Both the position numbers and the translations under genes were made by a program. Positions 1 through 7,001 of a DNA stretch of 64,000 nucleotides are shown piece after piece; the first letter of the stretch is position 1, and each line of letters starts with the position of its first letter. Under the pieces are notes generated by a model that was not told the DNA's origin, did not search any database, and was given only the letters and a program-made list of their open reading frames with translations. This stretch comes from Bailinhaonella thermotolerans (GTDB lineage Bacteria; Actinomycetota; Actinomycetes; Streptosporangiales; Streptosporangiaceae), in the NCBI RefSeq assembly GCF_003594875.1, contig NZ_QZEY01000002.1, positions 806,001 through 870,000 of the forward strand, in the 5' to 3' direction.

Positions 1-61
1 CGCTCAGGGTCATGGCGAGCGCGTGCGGCCGGTCCCTGGTGGGGACGAGGACGTCGATCAC
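1..61 (-). CDS. Glycosyltransferase family 2, N-terminal fragment (runs off the window)
   Basis: Only the first 20 codons are inside the window. They read from a GTG at 59-61 and give VIDVLVPTRDRPHALAMTLS. The hydrophobic strand followed by PTRDRP is the usual opening of a GT-A fold family 2 glycosyltransferase (nucleotide-sugar binding strand). The frame starts 7 bases after the stop of the heptose kinase/adenylyltransferase gene on the same strand, so the two probably share a transcript and a glycan pathway. The alternative ATG at 67-69 stops after three codons. The substrate cannot be judged from this fragment. Confidence 0.6.
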   Translation of the reverse strand, partial: MIDVLVPTRDRPHALAMTLS

Positions 62-68
62 TTGGCCA

Positions 69-1634
69 TCACCGGGTGCGGATCCGCTCGATGATGGAGG
101 TCGTGGACCGGTCCTGGACGTACTCCACGATGCGCACCTCGCCGCCGAGCCGTTCGACGACCGGCGTCTCCGGCAGCATCTGCGGGGTGTAGTCGCCGCC
201 CTTGACGTACACGTCGGGCCGGACCATCTCCAGCACCCGCACCGGGCTGTCGTCCTCGAACACCGTCACGTAGTCCACGCACCCGAGCGCGGCGAGCACG
301 GCGGCCCGGTCCTCGACCGGGTTGATGGGCCGCTCGGGGCCCTTCAGCCGCGCCACGCTGGCGTCGCTGTTGACGGCCACGACCAGGACGTCGCCCAGCC
401 GCCGGGCCTCCTCCAGGTAGCTGACGTGCCCGGCGTGCAGCACGTCGAAGCAGCCGTTGGTGAACACCACGCGCGCCCCGCCCGCGCGGTGGGCGTCCAC
501 GCGGCGCGCCAGCTCCTCGGGCGGCACGACCGGCCCCTCGGCGGCGCGCAGCTCGCGCAGCAGGTCCCGCCGCGAGCAGACCGCCGTCCCCGCGCGCAGC
601 ACCACCACGGCGGCGGCGCACTGGGCGATGTCGGCGGCGGCCTCCGGCGGCCCCCCGCACGCCAGCCCGAGCGCGAACGCGGCCGTGAACGTGTCCCCCG
701 CGCCCACCGCCGACAGCTCCGGCGCGGGCGTGCAGTAGGTCCGGTGCGGGTCGGCGCCGCGCCGCAGCAGCAGCGACCCCTCGGCGTCCAGCGTGACCAC
801 GGCCATGTCGGCCCCGCAGGCGTCCAGCACGGCGTCGGCGTTCTCGCTCACGTAGGCGATCCGGTCGCGCCGCGTCCCGCCCGCCCCCCGGTGTCCCGGC
901 CGGCCGTACGCCGGGGGCTCGGGCCTCTTGAAGGCCGAGGGGTCGGTGTTCCGGAACGGCGTGGCGTCCTCGGGGCGTACGGCGGGCCCGCCCGCGAGCA
1001 GGCGCTGCGCCTCGGCGAAGCTGGGGACGACGGCCGTGGCGCGGTGTCCCCGCCAGGCGGACACGTCGTGCGCGTCCACGATCAGCGGCACGCCGTCGAC
1101 GCGGGCGACCGCGGCCGCCACCGCCTTGTCGGCCGTGCCGAGGCCGTAGTCGCAGACGACGACGGCGGCGCAGCCGTCACCGGCGGCCTCGATGCGCCCG
1201 GCCAGCGCGGCCCCGGCGCTCCCGGGCAGCGGCCCGTCCTGCTCCTGGTCGTAGCGGGCCACCACCTGGCCGCCGGTGAGCAGGCGGTTCTTGGCGGGCG
1301 TGGTGCGGCCCGGGATCTCGACGAGGTACTCGTCGGAGACGCCGCGCGCACGCAGCGCGCGGCGCAGCGCGTGGCCGACGGGATCGTCGCCGACCGCGGC
1401 GACGAGGCGCACGTCGGCGCCCAGCGCGGCCAGGTTCGCGGCCGTGTTGCCCGCGCCGCCGGGGGTCTCCTCGGCGTGGTCCACGCTGACGACGGGGACG
1501 GGGGCCTCCCGGCCCAGGCGCTTGGCGGGGCCGCTCAGCCAGCGGTCCAGCACCACGTCGCCGACCACGAGTACCGGGGATCCGGCGAACTGGGAGACCA
1601 GGTGCCTGTGAGTACTGAGATCTGGCGTAACCAC
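69..1634 (-). CDS. hldE: Bifunctional D-glycero-beta-D-manno-heptose-7-phosphate kinase / heptose-1-phosphate adenylyltransferase
   Basis: 521-aa fusion of two enzymes of nucleotide-activated heptose synthesis. Residues ~15-360 are a PfkB-type kinase: GGAGNTAANLAALG at 59-72 is the first signature and the catalytic GAGD is at 311-314. Residues ~388-521 are a cytidylyltransferase-like adenylyltransferase, with FTNGCFDVLHAGH at 391-403 carrying the nucleotide-binding HxGH and a DRSTTSI motif at 508-514. A Pro/Arg/Gly-rich stretch at about 226-257 looks like an insertion in the kinase domain. In Gram-negatives this enzyme feeds LPS; here it more likely feeds a surface or secondary glycan, in line with the glycosyltransferase behind it. 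The GTG start lies about 10 bases from a SigB-like -10 box, so the mRNA may be leaderless. Confidence 0.88.
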   Translation of the reverse strand: MVTPDLSTHRHLVSQFAGSPVLVVGDVVLDRWLSGPAKRLGREAPVPVVSVDHAEETPGGAGNTAANLAALGADVRLVAAVGDDPVGHALRRALRARGVSDEYLVEIPGRTTPAKNRLLTGGQVVARYDQEQDGPLPGSAGAALAGRIEAAGDGCAAVVVCDYGLGTADKAVAAAVARVDGVPLIVDAHDVSAWRGHRATAVVPSFAEAQRLLAGGPAVRPEDATPFRNTDPSAFKRPEPPAYGRPGHRGAGGTRRDRIAYVSENADAVLDACGADMAVVTLDAEGSLLLRRGADPHRTYCTPAPELSAVGAGDTFTAAFALGLACGGPPEAAADIAQCAAAVVVLRAGTAVCSRRDLLRELRAAEGPVVPPEELARRVDAHRAGGARVVFTNGCFDVLHAGHVSYLEEARRLGDVLVVAVNSDASVARLKGPERPINPVEDRAAVLAALGCVDYVTVFEDDSPVRVLEMVRPDVYVKGGDYTPQMLPETPVVERLGGEVRIVEYVQDRSTTSIIERIRTR

Positions 1635-1643
1635 GGGGCACGC

Positions 1644-1668
1644 TTACCCGGAGTAGGAGAAGTGAAAC
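1644..1668 (-). promoter_or_regulatory. Candidate SigB/F-type promoter of the heptose gene
   Basis: Reading the minus strand, GTTT (1668-1665), a 15-base spacer, then GGGTAA (1649-1644). This matches the actinobacterial SigB/SigF-type consensus GNNT-N14-16-GGGTA(T/C). The GTG start follows at 1634, so transcription would begin at or next to the start codon. A SigB-like sigma gene lies 3.3 kb away. Functional assignment is inference. Confidence 0.4.
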
Positions 1669-1754
1669 AGCGGGGAACGTGGCTGAAAGGAAGGGTAGAT
1701 CAGGATTTTCCCGGGTAGCGGGCGACCATCCGACGCGCCGGGAAGGGCAACGCC

Positions 1755-2039
1755 GTGGGTCAGGATCAGCACGCCGGGAACGACGACTACCTCCGTGCCA
1801 CGGAGATCGCCGAGCTCGCGGAGAAACACGTGCGGCGGGCCCGGGACAACACGCGGCGGGTGCAGGAGGTCATCGCCGAGCAGCGCGCGGAGCTGGCCGC
1901 GGCCCACGACGAGCTGGCGGCCCTGCACGAGACCCTGGCCAAGGCCCCGGGCGCCGACGCGCCCGTCCACCTGGCCCGCGTCGAGTTCCACCGCGCCCGC
2001 GCCGCCGCGCTCCGCCAGGACGCCTCCCCGTACCCGTGA
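1755..2039 (+). CDS. Small charged coiled-coil protein, function unknown
   Basis: 94-aa protein from a GTG at 1755, with a GGGAAGG-like ribosome site about 10 bases upstream. It is rich in Glu, Ala, Arg and Gln. Residues ~14-70 form one long predicted amphipathic helix (EIAELAEKHVRRARDNTRR and following heptads), typical of a coiled coil; there is no signal peptide or membrane segment. I do not recognise a family. It is the first gene of a plus-strand stretch and converges on the GAF-ANTAR gene with only 25 bases between stops. It may be part of the signalling group that follows, but no motif shows this. Confidence 0.6.
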   Translation: MGQDQHAGNDDYLRATEIAELAEKHVRRARDNTRRVQEVIAEQRAELAAAHDELAALHETLAKAPGADAPVHLARVEFHRARAAALRQDASPYP

Positions 2040-2064
2040 CCGCCGCCGGCCGGCGGGCCTGCGC

Positions 2065-2748
2065 TCAGCGGCGTTTGAGCTGGTCCTCCACCAGGCGGCG
2101 GGCCACGTCGGCCACCCGGACCTGGTGGCGCTGGGAGACCTTGCGCAGCTCCTCGAAGGCCGTGTCCGCGTCGCAGCCCTTGGCGCCCATGAGGATGCCC
2201 TTGGCCTGGTCGATCTCGGCCCGCGAGGTGAGCGCCTCGCGGAGCTGGAGGGTCTCCGAGCGCAGGAAGTCGTAGTCCAGGCTGTTGGCCAGCGCCACCG
2301 CCATGTGCGCGGCGACCATCTCGGCCAGGCGCTCGTCGAACTCCTGCGGCCGCGCGCCGTACACCCCGAGCGCGGCGGAGGACTCCCCCACCCGCATCGG
2401 CAGGATCAGCGCCGAGCGGACGCCGTGCCGTACGGCCGAGCGGGCGTAGGCGGGCCAGCGGTCGTCCCGCATCAGGTCGGGGGCGGTCACCCGGCGCGCG
2501 CGGCGGACGGCCTCGCGGGAGGGGCCCTCGCCGAGGGCGCGCTCGCGGGCCAGCAGGCGGGCCAGGCCGCTGTGCGAGGCCGCCGAGCGGATCACCCGCC
2601 CGTCGTCCCAGATCTGGATGGTCCCCCCGGAGCATCCGGCGATGCCGGTCACGGCCAGCGCGGTGACGCGGTGCAGGACCGTCTCGATGGACGCCGTCCC
2701 GACCCGGGTCAGGGCCGCGAGATCGTGCGCGAGTCGTTCGGTAAACAT
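2065..2748 (-). CDS. GAF and ANTAR domain protein (RNA-binding antiterminator-type regulator)
   Basis: 227 aa. Residues ~10-160 form a GAF sensor domain (pattern SGGTIQIWDDG, then a variable loop, then RSALILPMRVGESSAALGVYG). Residues ~170-225 form the ANTAR domain, with the conserved helix pair around AEIDQAKGILMGAKGCDADTAF that binds stem-loops in nascent RNA. The ATG at 2748 follows GGGGG closely; upstream codons in the frame overlap the divergent PAS gene and do not look coding. The gene is divergent from the PAS-GAF protein, with 91 bases between starts. Such GAF-ANTAR proteins commonly sit in actinobacterial stress circuits; the ligand and target RNA are unknown. Confidence 0.85.
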   Translation of the reverse strand: MFTERLAHDLAALTRVGTASIETVLHRVTALAVTGIAGCSGGTIQIWDDGRVIRSAASHSGLARLLARERALGEGPSREAVRRARRVTAPDLMRDDRWPAYARSAVRHGVRSALILPMRVGESSAALGVYGARPQEFDERLAEMVAAHMAVALANSLDYDFLRSETLQLREALTSRAEIDQAKGILMGAKGCDADTAFEELRKVSQRHQVRVADVARRLVEDQLKRR

Positions 2749-2839
2749 TTCCCCCGACGCATGTCCGATGGGTTCGGCCCTAAACCGGTTCGGGCGTAAC
2801 TTGCCAGGAAGCGGAGAAGAAGCAGAGCGTGTGGTGTCG

Positions 2840-4018
2840 ATGCCGATTGGGGGTGCGGTGGAGATCTCGGACCTGGAGGCGGAACTGAGCGCGCTGGGCG
2901 GACGGATGTCCGCGCTGCGGCAGACATACGGGAGCCCGGCCGACGAGATCCAGGGGGCGCTCGACGCGATCCTGCTCGAACTGGACGCGGCCGAGGAGCT
3001 GATCCGGGCCTGCATCGCCGAGATCCGCGACAAGGACCGGTCGGGCCGGCGGCGGGGCGGGACGGCCGAGCGCGAGCACCGCCTCCTGCGGCAGGCCTTC
3101 CGGGACCTGCCGATACCGCTGTTCCTGCTGGACGGCAAGGGCGCCGTGCGCCGGGTCAACAACGAGGGGGCCGCGCTGCTGGGCTTCCTCGTCGGCTACC
3201 TGACCGGCAAGTCGTTCCCGCTGTTCGTGGATCTCTCCCACCGGGCCGTCTTCCGATCGCACCTGTCGGCGGTGCTGCGCACGGGGACGCGCGCGGCGTT
3301 CGACACCCGCGTCATCCGGGGCTCCCGCACCCAGGAGGTACGGCTGGCGCTGGCCCCGCTCACCGTCTCCACCGAGCCGGAACCGCTGGTCACGGTCATC
3401 GCGATGCCTCCGGGGGGCGAGGCCGCGGCCGTGCCGGGGACCGCGCGCCCGGCCGCCGGGGAGGAGGCCGGGGAGGACGAGGCCCCGGCGGTGGCGGCGG
3501 CCCGCAGGCTCGACGTCATGACCCGGATGTCGCGGCTGCTGCTGTCCTCGCCGCGCGAGCCGCGGACGCTGGCCCCGGCCGCCGAGCTCCTCGCCGAGGA
3601 CTTCGCGGACTGGGTGGTGGCCGACCTGACCGGCGAGGGCCGCGAGGTGGCCGGACCCGACTCCGACCTGCGCAAGGTCCTCGGCCAGCTCGACCCGGCC
3701 GCCGCGCCCGCGGTGCGCGAGGCGCTGGAGACCGGCACGTCCCGGCTGCACGAGCTGATCGGCGACGAGGGGCTGCTCGGCACCCTCCCGGAGGGCCGCC
3801 CGGTGCTGCCCGCCCTGGACGCCCGCAGCGTGCTGACGGTGCCCATCGCCGGCCGCGAGGCCGCCTCCCCGGCCCTCCGCGGCGGCGGCGCGGGCCCGCT
3901 GGGCGCGCTCACGCTGGTCCGGGTCGCCGGGCACGAGCCGTTCGGCCTCGCCGACCTGGGCCTGGCCGAGGACCTGGGCGAGCACCTGGCGCTCTTCCTG
4001 TCCCGACCGGCCCCCTGA
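2840..4018 (+). CDS. PAS-GAF sensory protein without an output domain
   Basis: 392 aa from ATG 2840; in-frame GTGs at 2831 and 2834 are equally possible, and GGAG lies at 2813. Residues ~1-70 are helical (ISDLEAELSALGGRM onward). Residues ~85-190 are a PAS domain (LPIPLFLLDGKGAVRRVN). After an Ala/Glu-rich linker, residues ~220-390 resemble a GAF domain ending in DLGEHLALFLSR. No histidine kinase, PP2C or HTH output is present, so it probably acts through a partner. It is divergent from the GAF-ANTAR gene and convergent with the SigB-type sigma gene across a strong terminator. A role in redox, light or stress sensing is inference. Confidence 0.75.
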   Translation: MPIGGAVEISDLEAELSALGGRMSALRQTYGSPADEIQGALDAILLELDAAEELIRACIAEIRDKDRSGRRRGGTAEREHRLLRQAFRDLPIPLFLLDGKGAVRRVNNEGAALLGFLVGYLTGKSFPLFVDLSHRAVFRSHLSAVLRTGTRAAFDTRVIRGSRTQEVRLALAPLTVSTEPEPLVTVIAMPPGGEAAAVPGTARPAAGEEAGEDEAPAVAAARRLDVMTRMSRLLLSSPREPRTLAPAAELLAEDFADWVVADLTGEGREVAGPDSDLRKVLGQLDPAAAPAVREALETGTSRLHELIGDEGLLGTLPEGRPVLPALDARSVLTVPIAGREAASPALRGGGAGPLGALTLVRVAGHEPFGLADLGLAEDLGEHLALFLSRPAP

Positions 4019-4074
4019 CCCCCGTCCCGCCCGGCCCCCTGACCCGGCCGTGCCCCGGGAAGAGGGCACGGGCA

Positions 4075-4117
4075 CGGCGGGGCGCTCCCGTCCGCGTGGG
4101 ACGGGGGCGCCCCGCCG
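4075..4117. terminator. Bidirectional terminator between PAS-GAF and sigma genes
   Basis: An 11-bp perfect GC stem (4075-4085 with 4107-4117) continues after one G-T pair into a further 7-bp stem (4087-4093 with 4099-4105), with a loop of about 5 bases. It lies between two convergent stop codons, as expected for a shared terminator. It contains no U-run, typical of actinomycete hairpins. Confidence 0.7.
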
Positions 4118-4126
4118 TACGGGCGG

Positions 4127-4960
4127 TCAGGGCGTGCCGAGGAGCTCGGCCCGGAGCTGGTGGAGCGTGCGGGCCAGCAGGCGGCAGACGTGCATCTGGG
4201 ACATCCCGATGTCGTCGGCGATCTCCTGCTGGGTCTTGTTGCCGTAGAAGCGCAGCAGCAGGATGCGGCGCTCGCGCGGCGGCAGGTGCTCCAGGGCCGG
4301 TTTGAGCGCCTCGCGGAACTCCACCAGGTCCAGCTCCCGGTCCGGCGAGCCGAGCAGGTCCAGCATGGACGGCTCGTCGTCGCCCTCGTCCACCGGCCGG
4401 TCCAGCGAATACGTGGAGTAGCCGGCGTCGGCCATGATCGTCTCGTGCACCTCCTCCTCGGTGCAGCCCATCTCCGCGCACAGCTCCGACGGCGTCGGAC
4501 TGCGCCCGAGGACCTGGGTCAGCAGGTTGCGGGCGTGCCGCAGCTCCCCGCGCCGCTCCTGGAGCCGGCGCGGCGGCCGGACCGCCCAGGTCAGGTCGCG
4601 GAAGTGCTTCTTCAGCTCCCCGATGATCGTCGGGATGGCGTAGGTCTTGAACGTGTTGCCGCGGGACGGGTCGAACCTGTCCACGGCCTTGATCAGCGCG
4701 ACGTTGCCGACCTGCACCAGCTCTTCGAGGCTCTCACCGCGGCCGGTGAACCGGACCGCGATCTGCCGCACCATGGGCATGTAGGACTCGATCAGCTCGG
4801 CCCGCGCGCGCTGGTACGCCGGAGTGCCCTCCGGGTGCCGGGTCAGCTCGCGGAACCGCTCGTCGCCGTCGGCCTCGCGCTGCTGCGGGCCTGTGTCCGG
4901 CGTGCCTGGGTCCGGCGTGCCTGTGTCCAGTGTTCCTGGGTCAAGCGTTTCTGTGTCCAC
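4127..4960 (-). CDS. RNA polymerase sigma factor, SigB/SigF/SigG subfamily (group 3)
   Basis: 277 aa. Region 2 is clear: a core-binding helix, then LVQVGNVALIKAVDRFDPSRG and TFKTYAIPTIIGELKKHFRD at about 80-125. Region 3 follows (RSPTPSELCAEMGCTEEEV), and region 4 ends the protein with the HTH TQQEIADDIGMSQMHVCRLL. This is the layout of actinobacterial stress/sporulation sigma factors controlled by anti-sigma ATPases. The first 25 residues are five copies of a 5-aa unit (xDxGT) from a 15-bp tandem repeat, an unusual N-terminus. The anti-sigma ATPase at 15.4 kb is not adjacent, so partnership is only possible. The start is GTG 4960. Confidence 0.9.
   Translation of the reverse strand: MDTETLDPGTLDTGTPDPGTPDTGPQQREADGDERFRELTRHPEGTPAYQRARAELIESYMPMVRQIAVRFTGRGESLEELVQVGNVALIKAVDRFDPSRGNTFKTYAIPTIIGELKKHFRDLTWAVRPPRRLQERRGELRHARNLLTQVLGRSPTPSELCAEMGCTEEEVHETIMADAGYSTYSLDRPVDEGDDEPSMLDLLGSPDRELDLVEFREALKPALEHLPPRERRILLLRFYGNKTQQEIADDIGMSQMHVCRLLARTLHQLRAELLGTP
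4886..4960 (-). repeat. In-frame 15-bp tandem repeat at the sigma factor N-terminus
   Basis: Five adjacent 15-base units encode MDTET, LDPGT, LDTGT, PDPGT and PDTGP. The first contains the GTG start. The units differ at a few positions. The encoded segment precedes sigma region 1.2/2 and is probably unstructured. Confidence 0.8.
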
Positions 4961-5036
4961 CGGGGACTCACCTCGCCGGTGACGCCTTGGTGACGAGTTT
5001 TAGGCCACCGCTTCTCGGGCCTGTCCATGTCGTCCT

Positions 5037-5042
5037 GTACCC
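5037..5042 (-). promoter_or_regulatory. Possible -10 element (GGGTAC) of the sigma gene
   Basis: The minus strand reads GGGTAC, the best -10 hexamer for a SigB-type promoter, about 77 bases upstream of the sigma gene GTG and just past the treZ stop. No good GNNT -35 lies at 14-16 bases. Autoregulation by this sigma is therefore only suggested. Confidence 0.2.
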
Positions 5043-5045
5043 ATG

Positions 5046-6782
5046 CTAAGCCGACAGGATCGCGAGCGATGAGGGGGGCATGCTCAGGACGCCCCCGGCC
5101 GCCCGCACGCCCTCCGCCGAGGCGAGCAGGACCTCGCCCGCGCCGGCGTCCAGCCGTACCGGATCGGCGCCCAGGTTGGCGGCCACGCGCAGGTTCCCCC
5201 GGCGCAGCACGATCCAGCGGGCGTCCTCGTCGTACTCGGCGTGGACCCGGTCGAGCCGCGCGTCGGTCAGCTCCGGCCGGGCGCGCCGCAGCGCGATCAG
5301 GGCGCGGTACCACTCCAGGACGTCGCGGTGCCCGGGCCGCTCCGGCTCGCTCCAGTCCAGCTTGGAGCGCACGAACGTCAGCTCGTCCCCGGGGTCGGGG
5401 GCCTTCTCCGCCCAGTCGTCGTAGCCGAACCCCTCGAACTCGCGCCGCCGCCGCTCGCCCTCGCCCTCGCGCAGCTCCGGCTCGACGTGGTCGGTGAAGA
5501 ACAGCCACGGCGTGCGCGCCCCCCACTCCTCGCCCATGAACAGCATCGGCGTGTACGGCGAGGCCAGCAGCAGACCGGCGGCGACCTTGAGCCGGTCGGG
5601 GGTGGTGAGCACGGCCAGCCGGTCCCCGGTGGCGCGGTTGCCGATCTGGTCGTGGTTCTGCACGCAGCACACGAACCGGTGGCCCGGCGTGCCCGCCCGG
5701 TCCACCGGCCGCCCGTGGCCGCGCCGGCGGAACGTGGAGTAGCCGCCGTCGTGCACGAACGCCGAGGTCAGCGCCTTGGCCAGCACAGACATGGGGCCGA
5801 AGTCCACGTAGTAGCCGTGCCGCTCCCCGGTCACCGCCGCGTGGATCGCGTGGTGCACGTCGTCGTCCCACTGCGCCGCCAGGCCGTACCCGCCGGCCTC
5901 GCGCGGCGTGATCAGCCGGGGGTCGTTCAGGTCGGACTCGGCGATCAGCGTGAGCGGCCGCCCCAGGTGCGCGGACAGCGCGTCCACCTCGACGGCGAGC
6001 TCCTCCAGCAGGTGCACGGCCCGGGAGTCCACGAGGGCGTGGACGGCGTCCAGCCGCAGCCCGTCGAGGTGGTAGTCGCGCAGCCAGGACAGGGCGTTCT
6101 CGACGAAGTACCGGCGCACCTCGTCCGAGCCCGGCCCGTCCAGGTTGACCGCCTGGCCCCAGAAGCTCGCCGCGGCCGGGTTGAAGTACGGCCCGAAGGG
6201 CGCCAGGAAGTTCCCCGACGGCCCCAGGTGGTTGTAGACGACGTCCAGCAGCACGCCGAGCCCGGCCCGGTGGCAGGCGTCCACGAACCGCTTCAGCCCG
6301 TCGGGCCCGCCGTACGGCTCGTGCACGGCGTACAGGTCCACGCCGTCGTACCCCCAGTTGTGGTGCCCGGGGGTGGGCGCCACGGGCAGGATCTCCACGA
6401 GGTCCACGCCCAGGTCCACCAGGTGCGGCAGCCTGGCGGCGGCCGAGTCGAACGTGCCCTCCGCCGTGAACGTGCCGATGTGCAGCTCGTAGATCACCGC
6501 CCCCGGCAGGGCCCGCCCCCGCCACCCGCCGTCCGTCCAGGCGAACCGCCCGTGCTCGTAGACGCGGCTCACCCCGTGCACGCCGTACGGCTGCCGCCGG
6601 CTCCTCGGGTCGGGCAGCGGGTCTCCGCCGTCCAGCCGGAACGCGTAGTCGTCCCCGTGCCCGGCCTCCGGCACCTCCGCCGCCCACCACCCCGGCCGCC
6701 CGGCCCGCGCCATCGCGTGCCGCCGCCCGCCGGTCTCCACCTCGACCAGCCCCGCCTCAGGGGCCCACACCTCGAACCTCAT
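5046..6782 (-). CDS. treZ: Malto-oligosyltrehalose trehalohydrolase
   Basis: 578 aa, GH13 family. It hydrolyses the bond between trehalose and the remaining maltooligosaccharide after TreY action, releasing trehalose in the cytoplasm. Visible parts: N-terminal CBM48-like beta domain (MRFEVWAPEAGLVEVE), GH13 region I DVVYNHLGP, region II GLRLDAVHAL with the nucleophile Asp, region III IAESDLNDPRL with the acid Glu, region IV VQNHDQIGNR. The ATG at 6782 opens the typical sequence; a 23-codon upstream extension is G/R-rich and lacks family similarity. It is the last gene of glgX-treY-treZ, 219 bases after treY. Confidence 0.95.
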   Translation of the reverse strand: MRFEVWAPEAGLVEVETGGRRHAMARAGRPGWWAAEVPEAGHGDDYAFRLDGGDPLPDPRSRRQPYGVHGVSRVYEHGRFAWTDGGWRGRALPGAVIYELHIGTFTAEGTFDSAAARLPHLVDLGVDLVEILPVAPTPGHHNWGYDGVDLYAVHEPYGGPDGLKRFVDACHRAGLGVLLDVVYNHLGPSGNFLAPFGPYFNPAAASFWGQAVNLDGPGSDEVRRYFVENALSWLRDYHLDGLRLDAVHALVDSRAVHLLEELAVEVDALSAHLGRPLTLIAESDLNDPRLITPREAGGYGLAAQWDDDVHHAIHAAVTGERHGYYVDFGPMSVLAKALTSAFVHDGGYSTFRRRGHGRPVDRAGTPGHRFVCCVQNHDQIGNRATGDRLAVLTTPDRLKVAAGLLLASPYTPMLFMGEEWGARTPWLFFTDHVEPELREGEGERRRREFEGFGYDDWAEKAPDPGDELTFVRSKLDWSEPERPGHRDVLEWYRALIALRRARPELTDARLDRVHAEYDEDARWIVLRRGNLRVAANLGADPVRLDAGAGEVLLASAEGVRAAGGVLSMPPSSLAILSA

Positions 6783-7001
6783 CCCGCCCTCCGCTCGCCG
6801 TCCCTGGCCCGTCCCTGGCCCGTTCCTCTTCCCGCCTCCGGCCCCGCCCATCCCCGCTCCCCGGCCCGCCCGCCCGCTCCTGGGCCCGCCCGCTCCGGGG
6901 CCGGCCGTTCCGCTTCCCGGCCCCCTCCGGCGGCCGGCGGCCCGCGCGCCGGCTCCGCGCGCCGCCGCGTGCTCACGCCCGCCCGTGCCCCTCGGTCACG
7001 G

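Noticed and set aside
69-1634. LPS heptose synthesis
   Set aside because: The rest of the window is clearly from a Gram-positive actinomycete; no LPS genes are seen. Another glycan is more likely.
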